Shown here: piece by piece, positions 40,800 to 53,300 of the stretch
Layout of the letters: each line of letters starts with the position of its first letter
Numbering within the stretch: the stretch's first letter is position 1
Origin: Casuarina equisetifolia
Lineage: Eukaryota; Streptophyta; Magnoliopsida; Fagales; Casuarinaceae
Assembly (NCBI GenBank): GCA_028551475.1
Contig: CM052359.1
Location: 3,845,583 to 3,909,582 of the forward strand
Reading direction: 5' to 3'
DNA: 64,000 bases
Notes under the pieces: model-generated
The model's database searches: none
What the model saw: the letters and a program-made list of their open reading frames with translations, nothing else
Told to the model about the DNA's origin: nothing
Made by a program: the position numbers and the translations under genes

Positions 40800-40990
40800 A
40801 GTTCTTGAGATGTAGTTGAGGTAGCAAGGAAAAGTTCGTCTAAGAGATTTAGCAAAGCAAAAATCTTGGGTGCGAATCCCTTCGGTTGTCTTTCAACTAA
40901 CCTAAGTATGTTTTAAAAGGGACAACTAGTCTCTAGTTAAATTATTAAGTAAAGCTTGATGGGTTTAGGGGTTATTGTTATTAAAAAAAG
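40800..40990 (+). mobile_element. Possible degraded tRNA-derived SINE
   Basis: GGTGCGAATCCC (40869-40880) differs by one base from the polymerase III B-box GGTTCGAATCC. About 55 bases upstream, TGTAGTTGAGG resembles a weak A-box. An A-rich end follows near 40980. This is a suggestion only: the A-box is poor and the spacing is loose. Confidence 0.25.
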
Positions 40991-43900
40991 ATAAAATAAA
41001 CAAAATAACAATCGTAAAGAAACAGGAAGGAAATAGCGAAAAAAGGGTTTACCTGTTTTTTTTTTTTTTTAAACTTAAATAATCATAAAGGAATGAAGAA
41101 GGAAAGAAAGCTAATCTTCTTTTCCCTTCTCTTCTATTTTTCTGTACAGGTTAAATAAACACAGAAACTGAGCAAATCTCTTTTTCCAATGCAGAAGCTG
41201 ATCTCTTGTAGTCAACCCCCCTCATTTCATGAACCATACATGTGAACAAGATTAGACAATACAACTTCCGGTGATTCTGATAGTTAATGGTTCGACTCAT
41301 AATTTTATAACCCCACATCATGTTATGTCATTTCATGAACAATTGTTTTAACAGGAGAAATGGGTTTTGTCACAGATGATAGCATCACTGCACCTAGTTT
41401 AGTCAGAGACAGAACTCAAATCGATGAAAGATTTAAAGGCACCATAGCAGAAGAGGACAGAAAGCTTCTTAAATTATCTTGCTTCCTCCTAAAATCTCTC
41501 TGCAAGCTGAATCTCAGGGGTTAGGTTTTGCCCTTAAAGCCAAGTATAGCCTATTTGTAAATATTCAGTAGATTAATCGGCGGAATAAATGATCAAAACC
41601 TAACCCTACCTACTCCACTCACTAAGAATGAAAAGTCCAAACTCGAGTTTTGAACCCCTTATTCAATGAAAGGGAGCTATATATGATGCAAGCAGTCAGC
41701 TCCATGGATTATTGCTTCATGATTGATGAACTGCTAGCACCGAGAATTCAACAACCAGAGGTTCTATAACCACAAACAAAAAAAGACAAAGGGACAAACA
41801 TAAAAGACGAGTATAGATTTGTTAGAAAGAAAATCAAGTAGAAAGCTCTTGGTCCGTTTTTCATGTGGGATATATGGACAAGATTATGCAGAAGATCACA
41901 ATACAGGGGTGAAAATTAAAGTTGGGAGATTAAAACGAAGGTCCAGATATGACAAACAACTTTTGAAAAAAATCTATCATACATGGGATTCCCATGTGGA
42001 GCGAGCTTTTTGTCTAAAACACAACCTTTCTTTTTTTTTTGGGGGGTGGAACAGTATCATATCCATCAGTAGTCTCATTTTTTTCATATTCGAACGAGCT
42101 GCTTTCTCTGTTCTTGTCTTATTTTATCTTTTCCATCAATGAAGTCACAAAGAGGGATAAAGTGAAAGTAAAGGAAACGCATGGAAATAGCGAATTTCCA
42201 TGGCACTCCATGATCCTGCCACCCCCACTTAGTCCCTACTACAACAGTGGATATATTAGGCTTAATAACATATATTACCTTCTGCTGCAAATACTAGAGG
42301 GCCCTGATTGCTGGTCTGTCTCCACGATCTAAAGACAGGCCGGGGTTGATGCTGTAAAAGGATGACAAAATCACAGAAGTAGCTTTGAAGAATAGGTTTG
42401 GACGGAATATTTGACCGGAGTAACAATCAGATAACAGGAGAAACAATTCGAGTCGTCGATGTAGGTATGGTAATTGTTGAATCGCACTCCATAGACAGGC
42501 TAATTTAATGTTGCCATCTGTTGCCTCCTTTGACTTCAATCAATGCATTGGACCCAAAGAACAGCTAAGCAGAACAGGTCGAGGGGAGTACCTTGTACAA
42601 TACTGCATCTTATTTACAAGTGCAGCATTATATTTATGAACCTTACATGCAAGCAACCTTCGGGAAAGAAGATGTTTTGGCTCATTTTGGTTGCGTAAGC
42701 TTGAATATTCAGATTGTCGCTACAGTCGCTTTGGTAACAGTACAGGACCAGAGATGTGAACTTCTTAACTGTCCGTTAATCGAGCTGGAGTTCCACATTG
42801 CGTACGAGTTCCTTTAACCTTTATCGCTTGTTTGGCCATGTAACCCACTTTGGAGACATTAGTTGAAAAGTCACTAATTGAGTCACTAGCTAATCCATAA
42901 AAACAAAACAGGCACTGTAGTTCATGTTCTAGGCGTAGACATATTGCAATAAGCTTCATGATATTGGTTTGTCATCTCTAACGGGAAGATTGGAGTTTAG
43001 CAGAACTTTGAAGGCCTCTCCTTTTTCTTACAGATTCTTGTCTTTGGATAGATGGAGACTATCTAGAAGTGGAGCTGACCACCGAGCACTTACCAAACAG
43101 TTATTCCCTCTTTTCTATCGTACAAAACCCTATACAAAAGATTGAAATTTGTTTGAAGTTGATTCAAACCACATAAAATTAATATGTCCTCTTTCAAACA
43201 CCTGATACCCAACTGATTAAAGCGCGAAGAGATGATGGTGCAAGAACTTCCAATATCGTTCTCTTCCAATGGGTCGGTGAAGGAATATCATCCGATTATG
43301 TCCGTTTGTAACTCGTTTACATCCCAAAAAGAAGGATCGATGTAGAGACCAGGAGTAAGTGCATCACCTTTTTTCTTGAAAATGTCCTGATAGTATATTC
43401 TAAAAGCCTCGCCAATGAAAGAGTGCAATGATGGAAGCTCAGTCACAGAATAGTCCAAAAATATGCGCACTAAACTAAGAGAAGATAAGGCTTTTGCACA
43501 AGGTACAAACGACAGAGACTGTTTTCGACTCCCGCCCATGAGAAGATCAAGTATGTTGTTCATGCTAAAGAACTTGTCTATTAAGATGTCTTTGACCTAG
43601 TTGATAAAATGGATGGCGAAACTCAAGCTTTTGCCAAGCTATTTTCTTTGATGTTGCAGGCGGAAAACAAGATACATTGAATTCCCTTTGTCAAACCATA
43701 GATTGTCATGGAAACTCCACGCACCAAGAAAAGATAATGGAAATGGAAAAGCTTCATTTATCATCCCACTTTTGTTTGAATGAAACGCATTTAATGCAAA
43801 TTATGCAAAGTGGGGGAGGGGGTGAGGGTGACATTTGAGGTGATGTTGGAAAAGCAAAAGGAAGAGACGTGACTCTGTCTTTCATGTTCATAGCTTTTGA

Positions 43901-44205
43901 AAATCCATCCTATAGGAGAGTGGTAGGGGACACAAGGAACCAATGAAGCTGTAAAGTAAATGGAGAACTTTGGCGAGAGTTGAAATTTGGGCTTTCTAGT
44001 CAGTTGCTTATCAATAAGCAAAAGAGAAAAGTCTGGGGACCATGTAGTACATACATATATATCATATATCAGATGTGTTGAACATGGGGACCAACATCAT
44101 ATGCACTAGAATCATCTTTAACCTTCCTTTTTACTATATAATGGTGAGATTATTCCCTACTTTCCTTGCTACTACTGTGTTTAAGTGAAACCCATCAATA
44201 AATAT

Positions 44206-44244
44206 GAGAGAGGGAGAGAGGGAGAGAGGGAGAGAGGGAGAGGG
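44206..44244. repeat. (GAGAGGGA)n microsatellite
   Basis: Nearly five copies of an 8-base purine-only unit in intergenic DNA. Confidence 0.9.
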
Positions 44245-45952
44245 ATTAATGTATCGTGCAAACGCAGACAAGAACAGGTCTTTGAGGGGACTGATAAGAA
44301 GGACATGGGCCAGCTGATGGAAAAGAGGGAAGCTGCTTTTGATAATGTAATGTTTCACGGGCAATGCTTGTTAATCATTGTTAAACAATTCTGCATGAAT
44401 CATTCCACTGTAGTTGGCCCATCAATTACAAGTCAATAAAGTTTTAAACTCAAGTACATGTTTATCCATCATGGGGTTCTTTATTTATTCACCTACCAAC
44501 AAATCGAGACCAACCCACTTTCTTCTCTCTTTAAAGCACACATGATGTATGTGCCTGCGCACGTATATGCATAACTATTATGTGGACCATGCAAGATAAT
44601 GTAAAGCATGGTTTTTAACTGAGTGGGGATTAGAATTAATCAAGAACTCCTTGTGGTTTTGTTTTGATTGGAAGGATAGGAAAGTGGGAGAGAGATAAGG
44701 TAGGGAGGAAAAACACAAGAAGGAAAAGTATAAAGTATGAAAGAGAGGAAATTTTATTGTCGGTGTGCAAAAAATTGATTGATTGAAAAATTTTATCCTA
44801 TTCTATTGGTAATCTTTTTAATATAACCAATTATTTAATATAATACTTATAAATATCATTAAGTTTAAACCTTGGATTCTCTATCTTGTCTTCTAGAAGA
44901 AAGTTGGGGTCTACATGCTTCAATATGGACTAATTAAATTCAGATTTTTCTTTACTTTAAGCTTTTGCAAGAGTCTGTCCCAGGTGAAGAGATGCAGATA
45001 TTGAAAGACAAAAAGTATGTGACCTTTCCCTCATATGGTAAGACAAGAAAGGAGAAAAGAAAAGGCATTGTGTGTTAAACAACCATAACAGTACTCGCTA
45101 TTAGTCCCTTTTTTCGGTCATATATGCTATACTATTTTCTTCTTGTTCTTTTTTTTTTTTTTTTTCCCATAATCACATATAGTTGCAAGAGTCCAATCTA
45201 AGACCAAAAGATCTTAGACTCAATCCTTCATATTAATGGGACATGCTTTTTCTTTCGTGATATTTAGGATAAGGTCTGCCTTTGTTTCCTCATCACTATT
45301 AAATAATGCTTTTGAAACCAGAGGGTTACTGTAGAAAACTTGTCAAGGAATAGGTCGAAGGAGATATACATGAATAAGAGTAACGACACGGAAAATAGGC
45401 AAGGATAATAGGGCTTCGTATTTAGCTTGTTGGTTAGTCACCAGTCCCAAGAGCAAAGGTTAAGAGCTGGTGCCTTGTGGTGAAAACAAAGAAGTCACGC
45501 CAAGATCCTGCCAAAATCTCCGGCACAAGTTCTGAGAACTGGATGTTCAGGGCCTTTTGAGCCCATTAAACTGTTTAAGATCCATTTTCCAACGCACGAA
45601 AATGTACATCTCGGAATGTGCTCCTGTGTTCTTGCCCCAAGAATCCAAAAACCATGCTAAGGATAAAGTAGGTTGTATTCAAACTCGGATTACGATAAAC
45701 CATATAATTAAAAATGAGAACAGAAACCAGTTCTTGTATAAGAGACCCATTTTATCTTTTTATTAAGTTAAATTCAGCTGACCCAGTGACTTCCAACAAG
45801 CAACCTACAAGATCGGAACCTCTTTGCGCCTTGACAGGTGAGGATGCCGACTTCCATCTGGTATTGTAACAAGAAAGACAACCCTTTATTTTGAGGACCA
45901 TGATCTTGAATAAGCACGTAGTGATCTATAAGACCAGGTCATTGGCGCCTGT

Positions 45953-48900
45953 CTATTTTCTGATGAATGAAACTCCCTTCTGAATGCTTGCCGCCAACTC
46001 TTTCTTGGCCTTTTCCAAGCCGGCCCTGTAGATTAAAGGGAGGGTATTTCAGAACTCATCATCCAAAATGAATATGCAATTAAATTAAAGACTTGCTATC
46101 CGACAACAACTACAGACCTCTCATACTCGTTCAGAGGACCAAGAGGATATATTTCCTCAACTCCAGTACGACCAATCCGCACTTTGGATGCAAAGAAAGG
46201 AAGTTCAGTCACCTAAAACAGGAAATTCATGAGTTCTTTGAAACAAGAAGAAACCAAAATCAAAAGGAGAAGAAGAAGAAGAAGAAGAAGACAGTAAAAG
46301 ACGCTGAAGTAAATTGGACTCGAGGTACAGGCCTGAGACTCCACGAATGCACATTCAACGACACCTGCATCTCCTCTCAAGGCCCTAAGGCAGGCATCTG
46401 CAAATTTAACAGCAGCATATGCCTGCATTTTCATTTACGCGTTATATTTCTCCAAGTCCAAGCATCAAGAAACACGGAATTCATGTGAAAAAGACAAATA
46501 ATTATAAAGCATGTATTTACCATTGATAGTGTGGCAGAACCAGTTCCAGCTTTTGCCTGTAAGCAATGTCATTGGTGCTGAGTCAGATAAGAATTCACTT
46601 CGACAAAAAATATGAAGGCAAAAAACGGGACATAAAGACATCCCAATCAAGACTCGAGCAAAAATAGCCACCAACTTGTAGCAAACCTATCAAGAATGCT
46701 TGACAGGGGAAACAAAACATTCTAGAGGATTACGTTAAATCAGCCAAATGCACAACGACAACTACAAAGCAGAAGCAAAGTAACCTATAATCCCTACAGA
46801 CTCATAGTATGTGCTTCCAAAATTTCATTATTCTTGCATTCGATCAGATGGCACACATTAGAAAAAGCCATGCGTATGAAAAGTACTAGTGTGCTGGGCA
46901 GAATAATACAGTGTGGAAAGCCTACAGATCAAACTATGAGGCCATATAATTCGATGCCATTATCATTATGACTCATCCAGAATCCTTCATACAGTGTACT
47001 AGATTTGGCAAGGGAGGAAGATTTTGTGCCAACCGTAGTCACCAAATATAGCTCCATCTGGCCACATATTCAAACAGAACTTGCTTTTGTCCTAACTACT
47101 CTCTAAGTATTAGAATTTTCTATAGCTCTCCAAGCTTTGACAAGGTTCTACAAGTCTATGGCCGTGGCTTATTTAGGCTTTATAAGTTCATCTTAATCAA
47201 GAATTCTAAATCTGCTCCAAAGAAGACCTAACCAAGATATGAGACACCAAAGAAAAGCTAATCAAGTTATCTTCTAGTATCTAACTTCCACAATTTAACC
47301 TGATAAAATGCCTAATCCCAGTTTGCAACAACAACTCTTACAAACCAAGGTAGCCAATTCTATTATATGGTTAAGCCAGAAGAAAGAGAAAGTTCCCTTT
47401 TCTAGAACTAGATATTAGCCACTTTCTCACTGTATCAGAAAACATGACAAACACCAACTCTTACAGTTTGAAGTTTTAGAGAAATAAATAAATAAAAATA
47501 GTCCGGCAGCTAAAAGGATATTTCCTTCATCTTCTCTCCTTTTTCAGTGTAAAGGTTAGGAGGGGCCCAGGGTGGAGTAGATGAAATTTCTCCGTTTCCT
47601 AATCATCCCAGGGCAAAGACTTTTCTTAATAGCTCAGCTCACTCATAATTTCAGTAGTGCGCAAGCTTGTTTCTTCTTTCCCATCCAGTCTTATAATTGT
47701 CAGTTCTTCTCCTCCCCCCCCCTTCTCTTTTTTTCCCTTCTATTTCATGGTCAAGGTAGTCGCTGTACTTGACAATGTAAAACGACCTACTTCTTACTTA
47801 CCATGTGCCTCATTACATGTTCAGCCCAACACAAACAAGTCATGTGAGATGAAGATCAAACGAAAATGCGAAATGACATTCTTAAAAAACCAAGAATGAT
47901 TACTGATACAAGCGAGTCATGTCATTGGCAGAATACATGAGCAAGAAGATTCATGTCAGTTATGAAAACAGATAGTTCGGGCCACTTCATCTCCCATAAC
48001 ACCAAGAAAAATCATTTCTGAGGCAAGTGACATTACTGGCCCTACTGGAAGAATGAACCCATGCATGTACTAGCAATCCAAGTGAGAGGACATCATGTAT
48101 GTCCAAAAATGAGAGGAACACAGCCTGATTACATCACTCTAAGGAGCAATCTCAACATGCATTTCTATACCTCAACAACTTCTGTTCCACCATTTTGAAT
48201 CCGGTCTGTAAGATACTCAATTTCATTTCGGGTGAAGGAGGAAGGAGGTTTCACCTGTAATCTCATGAAGAACAATCAGTTGAGAAAATAAATAAATAAA
48301 GTTGCATCAGAGAAATAGTAATTTAGAGAATCTAATGCAAGCATTTGACGAATTCTCTTGAACCTGGGAAAGAAGAGGTAAAATTGTAACCCCAGAATGA
48401 CCTCCAACAACTGGAACATCAACGTCTCTAGGGTCAAGACCTAAAACTTCCGCCTGCAGTGGTTCCAACAGAACATATAGGAAAAATTACGTTAGCTTCA
48501 GAAATCAAAATTGATAGAAATTAATCGCCCCCTAACCAACCCCCAAAAAAGGGAAATGGGAAAGGGGAAAGGGGAAAGGGGAAAGGGGAAGAGCAGTAGT
48601 GCCTATCTTGAAAACATAAGGAAGTTATGTTGGCATCCCTACGCTACCATGAGATGTCATGCAATACACATTTTAGTTCTTCATAATGGAACATAATCCA
48701 CAGTGACTGACTTATTCAGTCATAAATATTACCCAAATTGGAATGGACAATATAGCCCTGTAGTGACAATACCAATATTGCCTAGACACTCAACATTCAC
48801 ACCTGTCTCTTAACTCTAGTAAGGTACATAAAGTAAATTATTTCAACTCAATGGCTCACTCAATAAAGCGCTCATGCGAGCAAAAATACTCCATCCTCTA

Positions 48901-50233
48901 CTCATAAGCGCCTAAAACACAGAATATAAGTGGACAGAAAAATACGAGTTCAAAATAAAAGGTGATTTGCAGGATAATGTTCAGAGAGTTCAAGCATAAA
49001 CTCAAATATCTATCAAGAAATATTTCCCTTGCCAAAATCAAACGGATGAACCAAAAAGAAAAAAAAAAAAAAAAGCATTCAACACTCTCTCCACAAAAAG
49101 AAGAACATAAACATGCGGAGATTAAATGTGCATACCACAAAAGTATTAGCTCTGACAACATCAAGCATTGTGACACCCAAAAGACGCTTTGGATCATAGG
49201 TGCCAGCTCTCTTGAAAACTTCTGCAGCAATTGGAACTGTGGAGTTAACAGGGTTACTAATCAAGTTGACAATGGCATTTGGGCAGCACTTGGCAATTCC
49301 TTCACAAAGTGTCTTAACGATTCCAGCATTAATGTTGAACAGATCGTCCCTCGTCATTCCAGGTTTACGTGGCACTCCAGCAGGGATGATTACAAGGTCC
49401 ATGCCTACAAGAGCATTCTCCAGCTGCTGTGGCCCCAAAAACCCACGCACCTGTAAATATAAAGATAGAAGTCAATAACACAGGCAGAATTGAAAATATT
49501 GCCACTATAAATTCAGAGCTTCAAATTCAAAGCTACCATTCGCCACATTTGAACAGTCACACAAGAGTTTCGAGCTCCAAATAAGAACTTACAATGGATA
49601 TTCACATGCTATAACCACTGAATTGAGCTTATATTTCTAACCGACATTCATATTTATTGAATTTCTTATGATAACCCTTACAGTAACTAAACAAAGTATG
49701 AGTTACTAAGACATTTGATGAAACAGTATAAGATTCAAATTAAAAATCAGTCATTAAGCTCAAATACCAAATTAAAAAGGTAAAAACAAGAACTTTACCA
49801 CAGCACCAGTGTCCATATGACTGATATCAGCGGTAACACCAGGAGTGTTGACCACATCGTACAGATGAAGAACAGAGACCAGTGGATTTATCTTCATCAA
49901 CAGGGCCAGAGGTTGCCCTATGCCCCCTGCAGCCCCTAAAATCGCTACCTTGAACCCGGGTGCCCCACCTTTTGCGCGGCAATTGGCGGGTCTCAGTGCT
50001 GAACTCTCCCCCATCTTTTGGTCCAGCATTCAAACACGTTTCCAATTCCACCAAAATGATCATTGAGAAACAAAATGAAAAGGTTACGAGTTGTGCGAGA
50101 GACAGGATCATCATCAATCTAGCACGTTTCCAATCAATGTATACTATGGAGAAAGGCAAACCTGGAAACTAGGGGGGTGGAGATGCGCAGAGATTCTTGC
50201 AAGGCGTTGGTTGACATCGGAAGTGGGCTGCAT
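45953..50233 (-). CDS. PMDH: Glyoxysomal/peroxisomal NAD-dependent malate dehydrogenase
   Basis: Nine exons on the minus strand: 50162-50233, 49799-50014, 49136-49450, 48364-48453, 48171-48254, 46521-46556, 46333-46422, 46118-46212 and 45953-46025. They sum to 1071 bases, 356 residues, close to plant peroxisomal MDH. The N-terminus carries a PTS2 peroxisome signal, RLARISAHL (residues 10-18), on a cleavable presequence. Then follow the NAD-binding loop [19 protein letters not shown], the substrate loop [30 protein letters not shown], the active-site region [12 protein letters not shown] with the catalytic histidine, and the end KGVSFIRK. The enzyme interconverts malate and oxaloacetate with NAD, reoxidising peroxisomal NADH during beta-oxidation and photorespiration. 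Intron 7 (46213-46332) starts with GC instead of GT. Intron 5 is long (46557-48170). Intron 3 holds a G-rich repeat. Confidence 0.95.
46268..46290. repeat. (GAA)n microsatellite in malate dehydrogenase intron 7
   Basis: About seven GAA units on the plus strand; on the gene strand this is a CTT-rich pyrimidine tract in the 3' half of the 120-base GC-AG intron, where it may strengthen the acceptor. Confidence 0.85.
48551..48588 (+). repeat. (GGGGAAA)n repeat with G-quadruplex potential, in malate dehydrogenase intron 3
   Basis: Six runs of three or four G, separated by three or four bases, occur at 48551, 48558, 48564, 48571, 48578 and 48585. The G-rich strand is the template strand of the malate dehydrogenase gene, so the transcript carries CCCC runs. 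Confidence 0.9.
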
Positions 50234-50360
50234 CTTCGTCTTTAGTTCTCTAAGTTGTGGAAGCAAAACGACTCCGCGGGAAAGTTCGTCGGAGAGGGGT
50301 TGAACATGCGAGGAGTAAATAAATACAAGAAGGTGAGGATGACGTAAAAGGATTGATTGG
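50234..50360 (-). promoter_or_regulatory. Probable promoter and leader of the malate dehydrogenase gene
   Basis: Reading on the minus strand, a TACGTCATC element (ACGT core, about 50340-50348) precedes a weak TATA-like TGTATTTATTTAC (about 50316-50329), and a leader of roughly 60-70 bases reaches the ATG at 50233. No experimental start is implied. Confidence 0.35.
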
Positions 50361-53300
50361 AAATTGGGAAGTGTGGAAAACAAATCTTATCCTAATCCCC
50401 AAATTTGGTTCTTCCAAAAAAATAATTATAACAGTGAGAAATAATCGGAAGAATTTTTCTGGACAAGAACACGAAGCTGATGGATCAGAATTCTATTTCG
50501 GTGGGTCCCCGGGGGGGCTTGGAGATCACGATAAACCCATCGGCCATAAGTGTAGCCTTCTTGGATTCTGGAATTTTGCGTACATGGCCCAGACCTGTAA
50601 ACTTGAAGAGAAGGTCAGTGGCAGAGGTCCAAGTACTTGACAAAATGCTGAGCCCAAGACTCTTGAACCTCCCGATGAAGGCCTTAAAAGACCAGTGGGC
50701 TTTGCCGAGTGAGCACACAAAGAGGCTCTCAAAAGTACCCAATTACCTTCCGTCTAGAGAGCACCCAAGAAGTTACTACAGTGTGCAATCGAAATAGGCT
50801 GTTCGTTAGTTACGAACAGAAGATTTATGGGGCTTGGTGGCTTAGTGATGCTAAAGTGTAATAGGAGATGCGTGAGTTGATTTGTGTGTGATTATTGGTT
50901 TGTCTACAAGATAGGAACTGTTTATGTTCTATTGAGTAAATTGCCGATAATGTACACGATCTTGTAGAGAAGATAGGGATATATTTGAAGATTATGGACC
51001 TAAATATCAGGTACATTTTACTTCGTTTAAAGAAATTTCTGTGTTTTATGATGACTAAGATTATCCTATGGGTTTTTAGTCTCGTTTGAGACCGAGTTTT
51101 CCCAACATTTTAACCCTTTTCGCACTTTGATAGGCAAAGCTAGAGGGGAGAAGCAACCTAAATTGAAATTTACATGGCTTTAAAGCTTTCAGCTTGTCAA
51201 GTGGAAATTATCTAAAACTTTACTATTACATTTGTACAACCGAAAAAGGAAATCAGAAGCAAAAACTTCCTTTCTAGCATAACCTTACTGAATTGGAGGG
51301 TTGAAATCAGTCTGAAGAGTTGTTTAAACAACCACGAAAAACTCCTGGGATTCTTTTACACCGAGTACATTGAATTCTGGGTCATGACCAGTGAACCATA
51401 GAATAAAATATAAGATATTGCCGCAATCGCTTCAGCTGGAGAAATTTTCTGTCAGTTTCTATTTTAATTTTCAAACAATGAATACAACGCTTCTTGTACA
51501 AGTTACACTTTATTTTCGAATGCGTGTGCCACAATGTTTAGAGACATCAAGTGCTACTGCTTTCGTTAAAGCCTGAGGGTGACGTGAACTGGAGTGCTGC
51601 AATGTGGATTGTGGGTTGTCCGATAGACGCAATTCAGCAAAAGAGGCCATGTCGACCACGTTTGCCGTAACCACCTTTAGATTCAATTTATTACATTTAG
51701 TCGCATTCAAATTTTGAATTCCAAATGGCATCGGCCAGAAGCAAGAGCGGTTAGAGCTGTGAGGATCGTCCGTTCTCCTGAGTCTATCCATTTCATTCGG
51801 CAGTCCATGGCTTCTCCCATTCTTCCTCTCTCTTTCTCTGCCGTCCTGGAACTCCCAACGTTCTTGTTTCTGCTTGAATTAGTTGCCTCTCTGATTGTCA
51901 AGAAAGCTTGTTGACGGGTTATTCAGGGAATGGCAGGGAGACGGTCGATCATTCAAAATACTCCGCCGCAATGGTGCCTGTGAGAACTATCTTATTGATT
52001 TTCCTGTGCGAGTATGAGGCCTTGAGATACAATACGGGCGATCTCTGGGATAGTTTCAACCTTTTGTGGTAAATGCTTTTAATTTTTTTTTTTGAATGCA
52101 ATTTCTCGAAAGGCTTACTGTGTGTGCCGACAAAGTTTTGGTTTTCTAATTTGGGGTGATAATAGGCTGCCCTTGGGTTAATCAAGCTTTTCCCATCAAG
52201 GAAAAGTTCAATCCAAAGTCTGCGTAATGTGAGTGGAATAGTGAAGCCCTCAAGGTGTTCGACCTTTTTCTTAATTTACCACGGGAATTTTTCTTTCTGA
52301 CTTGTTTTTTCGAGGTGAGCATCCTCCCTGACAGACTGACATTGGAAGGTAGGAAAGTTTCAAGTCGTGATTCAAGTTTCAACAGAGACAGGAGCGCAAG
52401 TGAGGAAGACTTAGGAGGGGGAAGTAAGAGTTGACAAAAAAATGAGTCAGCTCTCACGGCATGGCATTTGATTTTTAACGAATGCTATTTCTCTAATAGA
52501 ATGTGAGGTCAGTTTTCCAACATGTTCTGCGAGTTTCCCCTGTTCTTTTTGGAAATTGCGTACTGTTGCTTTTCTGCCTGGTGAAACTGTTTCAAGAGAT
52601 GGGTCATGCTTTCTGGTTGATGTTTTGAAATCAATAGTTGTGGTAGACAAACATTTTCTTTATATAGTTGGAGACATCTATCTACATGATGCTTACAATG
52701 ATATTACTTTGAATAGGTGATTAGGATAATTAAGCACTTATATACAGGTTGGAATGATTTGAAAATAGTTTTTCACACAGGATGAAATAGGACAGTGATG
52801 AGTAATACTTGGGATCGATTGACCAAGTTTGGATATTCATGATTTAGTCGAAACTCAATCCTAATTCTGCCTTTAGTCGTTCAAGTCACTCTATATGTTT
52901 CTCAAACTTTAGCAGTTATAGAAATAGGAAGGGAAATTATGAATTCTTTCTTTTTCTGGGAGGAGGGGACTGTAGAGAAAAGAAGAAATTGAAAGCTTGA
53001 TTAAATGATGAACTTTGATGAATGATTATGCTGGGAAGCTACCTTTCAGTTTCTTTTGGTGTGTGTACAGTCTCTACTTTTCTTTTCCAGCTATTTTTGG
53101 AATTGAAGATTAAACTACATGAACATCAGTTGTAATTTTGAAGATCTATCTATTTGTTGCAGCACAAGGAAAAGTACCAGAGGGAGGTAGGAAATACACA
53201 AGTAAAAGGTAAGCAACTTATCACCTTCAATGGTTATCTCATAAAGCTTTCTGAAAAAGTGACCAAAAAAACCCAAAAAGAAAAACAAAAAGAGGAGAAA

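Larger units (their letters stand above)
39079..45952. other. Intergenic region between the receptor kinase and malate dehydrogenase genes
   Basis: About 6.9 kb. After the receptor kinase 3' UTR it holds a possible degraded tRNA-derived SINE near 40800-40990, a diverged dispersed repeat near 40620, poly-T and poly-A runs (for example 45150-45166) and a (GAGAGGGA)n run at 44206-44244. An unidentified 91-codon open frame lies on the minus strand at 43288-43563. I see no gene that I can name. Confidence 0.55.

Noticed and set aside
45421-45480. Possible tRNA-like or SINE head with TAGCTTGTTGGTTAG
   Set aside because: It resembles an A-box, but I could not find a B-box at the right distance, so it is not listed as an RNA gene or SINE.
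48962-49456. Plus-strand 164-codon open frame over malate dehydrogenase exon 3
   Set aside because: Antisense shadow of a conserved exon on the minus strand.
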